A stretch of 64,000 nucleotides of DNA from JAOUEA01 sp963762075 (lineage in GTDB: Bacteria; Actinomycetota; UBA4738; HRBIN12): contig CAVXJC010000005.1 in assembly GCA_963762075.1 (NCBI GenBank), positions 124,001 through 188,000 on the forward strand, written 5' to 3'. The position numbers and the translations under genes are program-made. Under the pieces are notes generated by a model that was not told the DNA's origin, made no database searches, and saw only the letters and a program-made list of their open reading frames with translations. Shown one piece after another: positions 34,533 to 42,187 of this stretch. Within the stretch, counting starts at the first letter, position 1. Every line of letters begins with the position of its first letter.

Positions 34533-34568
34533 GAAGGCCCGCCCGGCGCCCGCGCCGGGCGGGCCTTC
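34533..34568. terminator. Strong stem-loop after the small-protein operon
   Basis: A 17-base perfect inverted repeat: GAAGGCCCGCCCGGCGC at 34533-34549 and its complement at 34552-34568, with a two-base centre. It follows the last stop by 45 bases and probably ends the 32.4-34.5 kb transcript. Confidence 0.8.
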
Positions 34569-34596
34569 ACAATCCCGATCGGATCGGAGGCACGAG

Positions 34597-34830
34597 ATGC
34601 AGTCCACGACAACGCACACCGAAACGCCGGGCACCGGCGACAGGCCCGAGGAACTGCCGGAGAACGAGCGGCCCGAGGAGTTTCCGCAGACCGGTGATCA
34701 GCCACACGAGACGCCCGAGGTGGAACCGGGCAACGTGCAGCCGGACGAGGTGGAGCCTCTGCGTGAGCCGGACAGTCCAGAGATCGGGCAGCCGGCACCC
34801 GGTCCGGGGCCAGATCAGCCCGAGGCCTGA
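34597..34830 (+). CDS. Small Pro/Glu-rich disordered protein
   Basis: A 77-residue protein after GGAGG: MQSTTTHTETPGTGDRPEEL, then repeated PE, PD and PQ steps to the end. No hydrophobic core, so it is probably disordered and extended. It lies between two terminators as its own unit. Function unknown. Confidence 0.6.
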   Translation: MQSTTTHTETPGTGDRPEELPENERPEEFPQTGDQPHETPEVEPGNVQPDEVEPLREPDSPEIGQPAPGPGPDQPEA

Positions 34831-34866
34831 GCCGAGCAACCCGAGGCAAGTCTCTTGCGGGCATGA

Positions 34867-34898
34867 GAGAGCCCCGGCGCATGGGCGCCGGGGCTCTC
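34867..34898. terminator. Stem-loop between converging genes
   Basis: GAGAGCCCCGGCGC (34867-34880) pairs perfectly with GCGCCGGGGCTCTC (34885-34898) around a four-base loop; a bidirectional terminator for the Pro/Glu-rich gene and the coiled-coil gene that faces it. Confidence 0.8.
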
Positions 34899-34920
34899 GT
34901 GTTCGCTAGCGCTCCTCCGG

Positions 34921-35292
34921 TCAGATGTCGGAGCTGCTGCTCGGGTTGTTCTGCGCCTTGTTGGTCAGCGACTTCACCTTGTCCATGATCTGGTCATAGC
35001 GTTCGCGTCCGGCCCGGGTTCCGAGGAAGTACGCGCCGCCGCCGATCACCACTGTGCGGATGAAGCGCCCGCGCCGAGGCTTGGTCTTCACGGTGACGGT
35101 CTCGCGCTTGTTCAGCGCCCCGAGCGCCTGCTCCAACGAGTTGCGCTCTTCGTGGAGATCGTCGCGGAGGAGCTTGACCTCACTCTTCAACCGGTCGTTC
35201 TCGCGGTCGATCTTGTCGAGACGGGATTCGTTCATGCGTTCCCGGGCACGCTCGCTCAGGTCGCTCACTCTGTCAGCCATACGGCTCGCCAT
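34921..35292 (-). CDS. Coiled-coil and membrane-helix protein (YtxH-like)
   Basis: A 123-residue protein: amphipathic coiled coil at about 15-65 (DKIDRENDRLKSEVKLLRDD), a basic KTKPRRGRF step, and one short helix (TVVIGGGAYFLGTRAGRERY) that resembles the YtxH-family end. Start ATG 35292 is preceded by GGAGGG. Such proteins are often stress-related and membrane-bound; exact role unknown. Confidence 0.78.
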   Translation of the reverse strand: MASRMADRVSDLSERARERMNESRLDKIDRENDRLKSEVKLLRDDLHEERNSLEQALGALNKRETVTVKTKPRRGRFIRTVVIGGGAYFLGTRAGRERYDQIMDKVKSLTNKAQNNPSSSSDI

Positions 35293-35389
35293 GTGGTCCC
35301 TCCCCTTCGTCGTGGGCCGGTGCGCAGGGCATTGACCCTCTCCGGCGGATGCCTGTCAGGTCTTTGATGTTACCCACGTACCTGGGCGT

Positions 35390-36130
35390 CTACACGTCGG
35401 CGACGCGACCGGCAGTGGCGAGCGCGACCACGTCGCCCACGACCAGGGTGGCGGGCGGACCGATCTTCCCGGCAACCGCAAGGATCGCCAGGTCGGCCAG
35501 CGTGCCGGTGATGGTCCGTTGATCGTGGGTCCATGCCCATTGCACGATCGCCGCGGGCGTCGACGCCGGGCGCCCGGCGTCGACGAGGGTGGCGCACGTC
35601 TCGGCCAGCTTGCCCGCGGCCATGAGCACGACGAGCGTGTCGGTGGCCGTGGCCATACGAGCGATATCGACGGTGTCCTCGGCGTGCGCGGTCGACGCGG
35701 TGACGACGGCGAACGATCGCGCGACACCCCGATGCGTGAGGGGGATGCCGGCGGCGGATGGGGCAGCGACCGCGCTCGTCACGCCGGGCACGATCTCGAC
35801 AGCGACTCCGCCCTCGGCGCACGCGAGTAACTCCTCGCCACCGCGACCGAAGACGAACGGATCGCCGCCCTTCAGGCGCACGACCGTTCGCCCGTCGCGC
35901 GCCTCACCGACGATGAGCGCGTCGATCTCGTGCTGCCGCATCGCCTCGCGGCCTGGTTCCTTGCCCACGTAGACGCGCTCGGCCTCAGCCGGTACGAGCT
36001 CGAGCAGCGCCGGTGATGCCAGCCGGTCGTAGACGACCACGTCCGCCTCGCCGAGCGCCTTCGCGCCTTTGACCGTGATCAGCTCGGGATCGCCGGGACC
36101 GGCGCCCACGAGGACGACCCGTCCGCTCAT
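35390..36130 (-). CDS. cobA: Uroporphyrinogen-III C-methyltransferase (SUMT)
   Basis: A 246-residue SAM-dependent tetrapyrrole methylase. Seen are VGAGPGDPELITVKG at the start, VVYDRL, VVRLKGGDPFVFGRGGEEL, EIVPGVTSAVAAPS and GIPLTHRG, the typical SUMT set. It methylates uroporphyrinogen III at C2 and C7 to precorrin-2. Its ATG overlaps the stop of the sirC-like gene, and it is the last gene of the sulfur operon, where precorrin-2 is turned into siroheme for NirA. Confidence 0.95.
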   Translation of the reverse strand: MSGRVVLVGAGPGDPELITVKGAKALGEADVVVYDRLASPALLELVPAEAERVYVGKEPGREAMRQHEIDALIVGEARDGRTVVRLKGGDPFVFGRGGEELLACAEGGVAVEIVPGVTSAVAAPSAAGIPLTHRGVARSFAVVTASTAHAEDTVDIARMATATDTLVVLMAAGKLAETCATLVDAGRPASTPAAIVQWAWTHDQRTITGTLADLAILAVAGKIGPPATLVVGDVVALATAGRVADV

Positions 36131-36804
36131 AGCGCCTTCGCGACCGGCTCGTCGAGCGCGGTGTTCTCGGCCAGAAGACGCGTCCGCAGCCGTCGCGCGA
36201 GCTCGTCGCTTCGGCCATCACGGACGAGCGATGCTGCCTCGTCGAGGTCGAGGGCGACGCTCCAGCGCCGGGCCCGCGTGGCGAAGTCGGGCAGGGCAGG
36301 CATCGTCGCTTCGCGGACCGAGCGCAGCACGGCGAGCACCTCGGACCATTCCTCGCCCACCTCGCTCGCGAGTCGCATGCGCAGTTTCTTGGCGAGCGCA
36401 GGGGAGGCGCCGCCCGTGGCGATCGAGACGACGAGCTCCCCGCGGCGCACGATGCTCGGCGTGGACCAATCGCAGTTGGCGATATCGTCCATGACGTTCA
36501 CGAGCGCGCGCCTGGCGCGTGCCTCTCGGGCGATCGCATCGCGCTCTCCGGCGTCGCGGCTCGCCGCCACGACGAGGAAGGCGCCGTTGAGGTCTGCGGC
36601 GTGCCAGGGCCGGCGCGCCACCGTCAGTCCAGCGATGCCGTCGAGCTGGTCGAGCCGCGTGACCGGTCCGCACGCGACGACCAGCACGTCGTCGGCTCCT
36701 GCGGCGAGCAGGGCTTCGACCTTCCTGTCGCGAACGGCATCGTCGCCGATCACCACGCAGCGGCGACCAGCCAGTTCCAGCATCACTGGGTAGGCGAATG
36801 GCAT
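36127..36804 (-). CDS. Precorrin-2 dehydrogenase / sirohydrochlorin ferrochelatase
   Basis: A 225-residue protein like the N-terminal half of CysG (Met8p, SirC): PVMLELAGRRCVVIGDDAVRDRKVEALLAAG is the NAD-binding domain, NVMDDIANCDWSTPSIVRRGELVVSIATGGASPALAKKL the dimerisation and catalytic part. The central acid in VMDDIANCDW fits dehydrogenase and chelatase activity. It makes siroheme from precorrin-2 with cobA. The ATG shares its first base with the cysH stop (TGATG). The second (methylase) half of CysG is encoded separately, as in SirC/Met8p. Confidence 0.92.
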   Translation of the reverse strand: MPFAYPVMLELAGRRCVVIGDDAVRDRKVEALLAAGADDVLVVACGPVTRLDQLDGIAGLTVARRPWHAADLNGAFLVVAASRDAGERDAIAREARARRALVNVMDDIANCDWSTPSIVRRGELVVSIATGGASPALAKKLRMRLASEVGEEWSEVLAVLRSVREATMPALPDFATRARRWSVALDLDEAASLVRDGRSDELARRLRTRLLAENTALDEPVAKAL

Positions 36805-37634
36805 CAGCGGGCCTCCTGCGGAGCTTCGGCGAACGCCTTCTCCCGGTCGCTCGCAGACCCCGCGAGCTCGACGCTGCAGTGGATGCCGCATTCTTTGGCC
36901 GTGTCCTGCTCCCACCACCAACGCCCCGCGCGCTCGGGTTCGCCCGGCTGAACCGGTCGGGTGCACGGCGCGCAGCCGATCGATGTGTACCCATGGTCGA
37001 AGAGCTCGTGGTAGGGCACCTCGTGCTTTCGCACGTAGTCCCAGACGTCGTCGAGGCTCCAGTCGGCAAGCGGGTTCAGCTTCACGATGCCGCCGTGGTC
37101 GCGATCGAGCTCGACCTTTGCGATGTTGCGCCGTGACGCCCACTGTTCCCGACGGAGTCCTGCGATCCAGGCATCGAGCGTGGCGAGCTTGCGCCGGAGC
37201 GGCTCGACCTTGCGCACGGCGCAGCACGCGAGCCGCAGGTCGACGCCCCGGTACATCAGGTTGGGGCCTTCGCGGTTCACGAGCGAGGCCACCGATGTCG
37301 TGTCGGGGTACTCGAACTCCACCGCGATGCCGTAGCGCTCGCGCACCTCCTCGAAGAGGGTGTACGTCTCGGGCGGAAGCCGTCCGGTATCGAGGGTGAA
37401 CACTCGCACGTCCGGGTTCATCCGCCAAGCCATGTCGATCAGCACCATGCCGTCGACGCCGCCCGCAGCGCTGATCGCCAGCTTGGGGTGGAAGCTGTCT
37501 AGGGCCCACCCGAGCAGCTCCTCGGCGTGGGTGTGCTCGAAGCGCTCGGCCGCCTCATGCACCCAAACGGCTTCCTCGTCGAGCACCGGCATCGCCGGTT
37601 CATGCCAGGGTGCCCTCGGGTCGGCGTCGGCCAT
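36804..37634 (-). CDS. cysH: Assimilatory adenylyl-sulfate (APS) reductase
   Basis: A 276-residue protein of the CysH family: KLAISAAGGVDGMVLIDM (PP-loop), FTLDTGRLPPETY, and the 4Fe-4S cluster ligands LACCAVRKVEPL and SIGCAPCTRPV, the CC...CxxC layout that marks APS rather than PAPS reductases. The catalytic Cys is in the C-terminal ECGIHCS, usually ECGLH; an extra Cys follows two residues on. It reduces APS to sulfite with thioredoxin. ATG 37634 shares a base with the zinc-ribbon stop. The expected sulfate-activation genes are not in the window. Confidence 0.94.
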   Translation of the reverse strand: MADADPRAPWHEPAMPVLDEEAVWVHEAAERFEHTHAEELLGWALDSFHPKLAISAAGGVDGMVLIDMAWRMNPDVRVFTLDTGRLPPETYTLFEEVRERYGIAVEFEYPDTTSVASLVNREGPNLMYRGVDLRLACCAVRKVEPLRRKLATLDAWIAGLRREQWASRRNIAKVELDRDHGGIVKLNPLADWSLDDVWDYVRKHEVPYHELFDHGYTSIGCAPCTRPVQPGEPERAGRWWWEQDTAKECGIHCSVELAGSASDREKAFAEAPQEAR

Positions 37635-37783
37635 CAGCTCACACCACCAACCGTGATCGCCGTGAGTTCGAATCCGCGTTCGCACGACTCGCATCGCCAG
37701 GCCGACGGGCTGGCGTCATCGGGACGGATCTGCTGCTCGCCGCAGAAGGGGCAGTAGAACGGCACCGCTCGAGTCGCGCTCAT
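37634..37783 (-). CDS. Small zinc-ribbon protein of the sulfur operon
   Basis: A 49-residue protein: MSATRAVPFYCPFCGEQQIR, then WRCESCERGFELTAI; two CxxC pairs form a zinc or iron ribbon. It lies between nirA and cysH, where some actinobacteria carry a small ferredoxin-like or ribbon protein. It could donate electrons (if it binds iron) or act as a chaperone; the ribbon pattern favours zinc. Its start codon is the last of a chain of tandem starts (see the repeat at 37778-37884) and its stop is coupled to cysH. Confidence 0.75.
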   Translation of the reverse strand: MSATRAVPFYCPFCGEQQIRPDDASPSAWRCESCERGFELTAITVGGVS

Positions 37784-37884
37784 CAGCGCGCACCTCTGAT
37801 AGCGCTCATCAGCGCGCACCTCTGATAGCGCTCATCAGCGCGCACCTCTGATAGCGCTCATCAGCGCGCACCTCTGATAGTCAT
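37778..37884 (-). repeat. Tandem 26-base repeat encoding coupled mini-ORFs
   Basis: Four copies of a 26-base unit lie between nirA and the zinc-ribbon gene. On the minus strand each contains AGAGGTG, then ATGAGC, so each copy repeats a ribosome binding site and start. The first frame starts at 37884 on the nirA stop (MTIRGAR, stop), then three identical ones start at 37861, 37835 and 37809 (MSAIRGAR, stop), each stopping in TGATG on the start of the next. The last stop overlaps the zinc-ribbon ATG at 37783. Confidence 0.9.
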
Positions 37885-39602
37885 CGAAGCTCTCCGTGCG
37901 TGCGTGACGGCTCGGCGAACCGGGCGAGCTCGTCGGCGTCGAGTGCGTTCACGAACGACGAGAACGAGTCGCCGTCTTCGCGTTGCCGCTCATATCGTCT
38001 GAGCAACAGTTCGAGGTAGTCGGCGGTGTCCTCGGCATAGACCTTCACACCTCGTACCTTGCGACCGAATGCCGCGCCCTCGCCCAACGTGCCGCCCAGG
38101 TGCACGAGGAACGCGTCGCTCTTCGTGCCGTCTGGACGCACCCGCAGCGCCGACATCAGCCCGATGTCGGCGACCTGGAACCGCGCGCACGAGTTCGGGC
38201 AGCCGTTCACATGGATTCGTACGTTCTCCTCGAACCGTGGAAGCCGGGTTTCCAGTTCGCTCGTGAGCCACGCCGCTCGTCCCTTCGTCTCGCCGATCGC
38301 GAGCTTGCAGAACTCGATGCCCGTGCACGCCATGGTCGAGCGCCGGAACGAGCTTCCGCGCGCCCGCAGGTCGAGCCCATCGAGCTCTGCGATAAGGTCG
38401 TCGGCGAGCGAAGGATCGACATCGACGATCACGAGCTTCTGCTGCGCGGTGGCGCGCACCTCCCCGCCTGCGAACCGATCGGCGAGGTCGGCGACGAGCC
38501 GGAGTTGATGGCCGGCGACGCGTCCGGCCCGCGGAGCGAACCCCACCGACACCTTGCCGTCCCGCTGCGGCATGATTCCCAGGTGCTCACGGGCGCTCAT
38601 GGGCATCGGCGACGGCGCAGGACCGTCGGGGAGCGCTCCTTCTTCGAGGAACTCCTTCTCGAGGACCTCGCGCACCCGCACTGGGCCCCAGTCCTTCACC
38701 AGGAACTTGAACCTGGCATGGTTCCGCGAACGCCTGTACCCGTACTCGCGGTAGAGGCTCGTGACGCCGGCCCACACCTCCGGCACGCGCTCACGAGGCA
38801 CGAACGTGCCGAGACGCTGGGCAAGCATGGGATTGGTCGACAATCCTCCCCCGACCTGAAGGTCGTACCCGAGCTCTCCGTCCGAGTCGGCCACGCCGAC
38901 GAACGAGACGTCGTTGATCTCCTGATTCGTGCAGCCGGCGAAGCACGCGCTGATCGAGGTCTTGTACTTGCGTGGAAGGTTCGAGAATGCCGGGTCGCCG
39001 ATGAATCGGTCGACCACCGCACGAACGTCGAGCGTCGCGTCGAAGAGCTCGTCGGCCGTCACGCCCGCGATCGGGCACCCGAGGATCACGCGGGGCGTAT
39101 CGCCGCAGGCTTCCTGCGTGGAGAGTCCAACGGATTCGATGCGCTCCCAGATCGCGGGCACGTCCTCGATGCGGATCCAATGCAGCTGCACGTTCTGGCG
39201 GTCCGTGATGTCGGCGACGTCGCGCCCGTGCCGCTCGCTCGCCCATGCGATCGCTCGGAGCTGCTCGGAGGTCATCGCACCGCCGTCGATGCGGATGCGC
39301 ATCATGAAGAACTCGTCTTCGAGGTCCTCGGGCTCGGCGCTGCCGGTGCGCTCGCCGGGCACGCCTTGCTTGCGCTGTGTGTAGAGGCCCCACCACCGCA
39401 TGCGGCTGCGCAGATCCTGCTTGCCGATCGAGCGGAAGCCGCCCGGCGCGAAGATGCTCTCGATGCGGGCTCGTACGTTCAGCCCGTCGTCTTCCTTCTT
39501 GATCTGCTCCGCCGTGTTCAACGGCTCGTGATATCCAAGGCCCCACTGCCCCTCGCCGCGATGGCGGGGGGTGCTGGGTGCCGGGGTGGTGGTGTCGGTC
39601 AT
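37881..39602 (-). CDS. nirA: Ferredoxin-dependent sulfite (or nitrite) reductase
   Basis: A 573-residue siroheme/4Fe-4S enzyme. Two ferredoxin-like half-domains and two siroheme-binding halves alternate; the siroheme-FeS ligands are MACTGIEFCKLA and HVNGCPNSCARFQ. DITDRQNVQLHWIRIEDVP and GETKGRAAWLT are family motifs. With cysH and siroheme-making genes downstream, sulfite reduction to sulfide is the most likely role; nitrite reduction cannot be excluded, but no nitrate genes are near. The first gene of the operon, preceded by a leader with a stem-loop and dyads. Confidence 0.94.
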   Translation of the reverse strand: MTDTTTPAPSTPRHRGEGQWGLGYHEPLNTAEQIKKEDDGLNVRARIESIFAPGGFRSIGKQDLRSRMRWWGLYTQRKQGVPGERTGSAEPEDLEDEFFMMRIRIDGGAMTSEQLRAIAWASERHGRDVADITDRQNVQLHWIRIEDVPAIWERIESVGLSTQEACGDTPRVILGCPIAGVTADELFDATLDVRAVVDRFIGDPAFSNLPRKYKTSISACFAGCTNQEINDVSFVGVADSDGELGYDLQVGGGLSTNPMLAQRLGTFVPRERVPEVWAGVTSLYREYGYRRSRNHARFKFLVKDWGPVRVREVLEKEFLEEGALPDGPAPSPMPMSAREHLGIMPQRDGKVSVGFAPRAGRVAGHQLRLVADLADRFAGGEVRATAQQKLVIVDVDPSLADDLIAELDGLDLRARGSSFRRSTMACTGIEFCKLAIGETKGRAAWLTSELETRLPRFEENVRIHVNGCPNSCARFQVADIGLMSALRVRPDGTKSDAFLVHLGGTLGEGAAFGRKVRGVKVYAEDTADYLELLLRRYERQREDGDSFSSFVNALDADELARFAEPSRTHGELR

Positions 39603-39643
39603 GAGCCTGGAGCCTTGCGGTTGCGGGTCCGGGAACGACGAAA

Positions 39644-39663
39644 GGCCGCCGATCGCGGCGGCC
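39644..39663 (-). terminator. Stem-loop with T-run in the nirA leader
   Basis: On the minus strand GGCCGCC (from 39663) pairs with GGCGGCC (to 39644) around six bases and is followed by TTTC, 40 bases before the nirA start. A terminator so near the start codon suggests attenuation. A weaker hairpin (CCGGCGC with GCGCCGG) lies just upstream of it. Confidence 0.5.
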
Positions 39664-39789
39664 CGGGTGATGCGAGACGGGGGAAGTGGTCAGGTCCGCG
39701 CGCGCGCGCCGGCGCATGAGGCGCCGGTTGCAACGGGCATGCCGCACAGGCGCGAGGGGATCATGGCCCCCACCAGCCCGGCGGTTCGC

Positions 39790-39839
39790 GTACGGATCAC
39801 GGTGATTCGTACCCCCCTGATCGGATTTGCAGGTGCAAA
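39790..39839. promoter_or_regulatory. Two operator-like dyads in the 334-base gap upstream of nirA
   Basis: GTACGGATCAC (39790-39800) and GTGATTCGTAC (39802-39812) form an 11-base inverted repeat with one mismatch. A second dyad, TTTGCA-GG-TGCAAA, is at 39826-39839. They sit about 190-240 bases upstream of nirA and 100-150 bases upstream of the 39937 gene, so either could be controlled. The remaining part of the gap holds the nirA leader and no further gene that I can support. Confidence 0.5.
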
Positions 39840-39936
39840 CCGTATCGGGGCCACCCGAAGCGGTGTCAAATGTCGGCGTCGTTTGTTCGCCCCGCGCTCG
39901 GGGAACGGCTCAGGCAGACGCAGCGAGGAGGGACCG

Positions 39937-40283
39937 ATGCCACAGAGGGCGTGGAGCGCCAAACGAGAACGGCAGTACGAGCACATCAAGGAAGGCCTGA
40001 AGGATCGTGGCCGCTCCGAGGACGCCGCCGAGGAGATCGCTGCACGCACCGTGAACAAGGAGCGCGCGCGTGCCGGCGAGGCAAGGAAAGCTCCCGCGCG
40101 TCGCGCGAGGACATCTCGAGTGGTCGGCGGGGCGGGCTCCGCTCGCACCCGGCGCGCAGGGCCGTACCCGCGACCAGCTCTACGAGGAGGCCAAGGATCT
40201 CCGCATCGAGGGACGATCGCCGCATGAACAAGCAGCAGCTCCTGCGAGCGGTGAACCGACGCAGCGGTCGCAAGGGCCGATAG
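39937..40283 (+). pseudogene. Plasmid-stabilisation/Rho-N-type protein, broken by frameshifts
   Basis: Reading starts MPQRAWSAKRERQYEHIKEG in one frame, continues SRASREDISSGRRGGLRSH in the next, then GAQGRTRDQLYEEAKDLRIE in the third, and ends MNKQQLLRAVNRRSGRKGR. Joined, these give a complete member of a known short family (WSxKRERQYEHIK start, Rho-N-like LYEEAKxLxIEGRS end). Two missing bases and one extra base at about 40088, 40150 and 40220 would repair it. Each piece is well conserved, so decay would be recent, or the bases are wrong in the assembly. Confidence 0.65.
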
Positions 40284-40290
40284 ACACCCG

Positions 40291-40820
40291 ATGTCCGAAA
40301 GACGGAAGGGGACGGGCATCTCGACGCGACCCGATGCCGAGCCGATCGACCCGCTCCGTCAGCGCACGTACCGCTCGGAGGCTCGGCCTCGGTGTGATTG
40401 GGCTGCTCGTGCTCGCCGGTCTCGGCAACGTCGTCGGGATGCGCATCGGCACGGTCTCGGCCAGCGCGCGCACGGTGTGACCCTCGAGGTCACGTACGCA
40501 GAGGTGACCCGGTCTGGGCTGGAGACGCCGTGGAAGGTTGCGGTCATCGCGCCGGGCGGCTTCGACGGGCCGGTCACGATCACGACCACGGCCGAGTACT
40601 TCGAGCGGTTCGACTTCAACCAGTGGTATCCCGAACCCTCGGGCACGACGCTTCGCGACGACCTGCTCGTCATGACCTTCGACCGTCCTCAAGGCGATGT
40701 TCTGCTCGTGCGGTTCGACGGTCGCGCCTCTCCGACGTTCGGTCTCGGCTCCGGAGCGACCACCTCGCTCGACACCGAGGGCTTGTCGCCATTGTCGGTT
40801 TCACTATCGAACCTTGGTGA
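40291..40820 (+). pseudogene. Membrane-anchored companion of a DUF421 protein, broken by frameshifts
   Basis: The frame starts MSERRKGTGISTRPDAEPID, a membrane helix (GVIGLLVLAGLGNVVGMRIG) appears in the next frame, then a soluble domain returns in the first (TLEVTYAEVTRSGLETPWKV, YFERFDFNQWYPEPSGTTLR), and the likely end, AIVGFTIEPW with stop at 40818-40820, is in the third. Together a complete one-helix protein of about 175 residues. Such a gene often precedes DUF421; function unknown. Confidence 0.55.
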
Positions 40821-40827
40821 TGCCCTG

Positions 40828-41305
40828 ATGGAGATCGTGCTCCGCGCCGCCGTGATCTTCGCCTTCCTGTGGATCGTGACTCGGGTCGTCGGCAAGAAGG
40901 AGCTGGCCGAGATGTCAGCGTTCGAGTCTCGTGCTGATCGTGACCATCGGCGACCTCGTGCAACAAGGCGTCACGCAGGAAGACATGTCGGTCACCGGCG
41001 CGATGCTCGCGGTCGCCACGATCGCGGTGCTGGTCGTCGCCATGTCGTACGTCGGTTTCCGCTGGCCGGGGTCGAAGCGGGTGATCGAGGGAGTGTCGGT
41101 GATCGTCATCGACGACGGGAAGCTCGTCGATGAGGTCATCGCGATCGAGCGGCTCACGCGCGCGGAGGTCATCTCGGCCGCGCGCGAGCAGGGCATCGCC
41201 GACATCGCCGACGTTCGCTTCGCGGTGCTCGAGCCCGATGGCGCATTCGCCTTCGTACGGTACGACCGCGAAGAACACGCGGAACCGCACGAGCGCCACT
41301 CGTAG
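40828..41305 (+). pseudogene. DUF421 (YetF-like) membrane protein, frameshifted
   Basis: ATG 40828 begins MEIVLRAAVIFAFLWIVTRV and VGKKELAEMSAFE; the family continues FELVLIVTIGDLVQQGV, which here lies one frame on. A single extra T at about 40927 explains it. From there the frame is open to 41305 with AVATIAVLVVAMSYVGFRWP and VIEGVSVIVIDDGKLVDEVI. With one base removed the protein is a normal DUF421, about 158 residues. The family is in membranes of many bacteria, with unknown function. Confidence 0.75.
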
Positions 41306-41323
41306 CGGTCCGCTTGACGAGCG

Positions 41324-42187
41324 CTACAGGGCGCCCAGGTCGCGGGCCAGCCCGAGCACGGCTTCGCGCTCGGCGTCGGTGAGCGTTCTGAGTGGAGGGC
41401 GGACGTCGCCCGTGACCAGCACGTCGCGTGCCATCAGCACCAGCTTCAGGGCAGCCGGGAACGGCATGCCGTGCATCTGATCGCGGAGCAGGCTCACCTG
41501 GTCGTGGGCGGCCACGCTCCGATCGTGCACGAGCTCGGCGACGATCTCCGGGAAGGCGGCCGCGAGACCGCTGACGCTCCCGACCGCGCCGGCGGCAAGT
41601 CCTTCGAGCGCGAGCGGCTCCGAGCCCACGAACAGATCCAGCCCGAGCTCGAGATACGGCTCGACCGCACTGAACGGCGAGTCGGAGACCTTCATGCCCG
41701 CGAGGTTCGGAGCTTGGGTGCGCACCCGGTCGACGACTGCGGGTGGGATGGCGTACCCGCTGCGGGCAGCGAACTCATACACGTAGAACGGCAAGGGGTC
41801 GGCGGCATCGGCCGCGCTCACGAGATGTCGTGTGAGCTCCTCGTCGTCGAGCGCGAAGTAGGGGGGCGCGATCACGGCGACCGCGTGTGCGCCGGCGTCG
41901 CGGGCGTGCGCCGCGAGCGCGATCGTGTCGGCCGAGGTCTGCGCTCCTGCGTGCACCGCGATGGTGAACCCGGCCGGCGCGCACGCCACGAAGGCTTCGG
42001 CCACGGCCCGACGTTCGTGGATCCCCAGAAGCACGCCCTCGCCCGTGGTGCCGCACGTGAGCACACCGTCGATCCCGCCGGCGGCCAGGAATCGAACCAG
42101 CTCCGCGATCGCAGGGAGGTCCACCGTGCGCCCGCCGTCGCGCATCGGCGTCACGCTTGCCGCGATCGCTCCGTGCAGACGTGTCAT
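41324..42187 (-). CDS. Dihydrodipicolinate synthase-family aldolase
   Basis: A 287-residue DapA/NAL-family TIM barrel: GIDGVLTCGTTGEGVLLG (the GTTGE substrate loop), PLPFYVYEFAARSGY (catalytic Tyr) and NLAGMKVSDSP (Schiff-base Lys). The FYVYEFAARSG version differs from classic DapA (YNVPxRT), which suggests another 2-oxo-acid aldolase. ATG 42187 overlaps the proline dehydrogenase stop (ATGA), so both may act in catabolism of proline, hydroxyproline or related compounds. Confidence 0.9.
   Translation of the reverse strand: MTRLHGAIAASVTPMRDGGRTVDLPAIAELVRFLAAGGIDGVLTCGTTGEGVLLGIHERRAVAEAFVACAPAGFTIAVHAGAQTSADTIALAAHARDAGAHAVAVIAPPYFALDDEELTRHLVSAADAADPLPFYVYEFAARSGYAIPPAVVDRVRTQAPNLAGMKVSDSPFSAVEPYLELGLDLFVGSEPLALEGLAAGAVGSVSGLAAAFPEIVAELVHDRSVAAHDQVSLLRDQMHGMPFPAALKLVLMARDVLVTGDVRPPLRTLTDAEREAVLGLARDLGAL

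Noticed and set aside
37778..37884. Short identical repeats as a CRISPR array
   Set aside because: The copies are directly joined with no spacers and each carries a start and stop in register, so they are a tandem duplication of a translation start.
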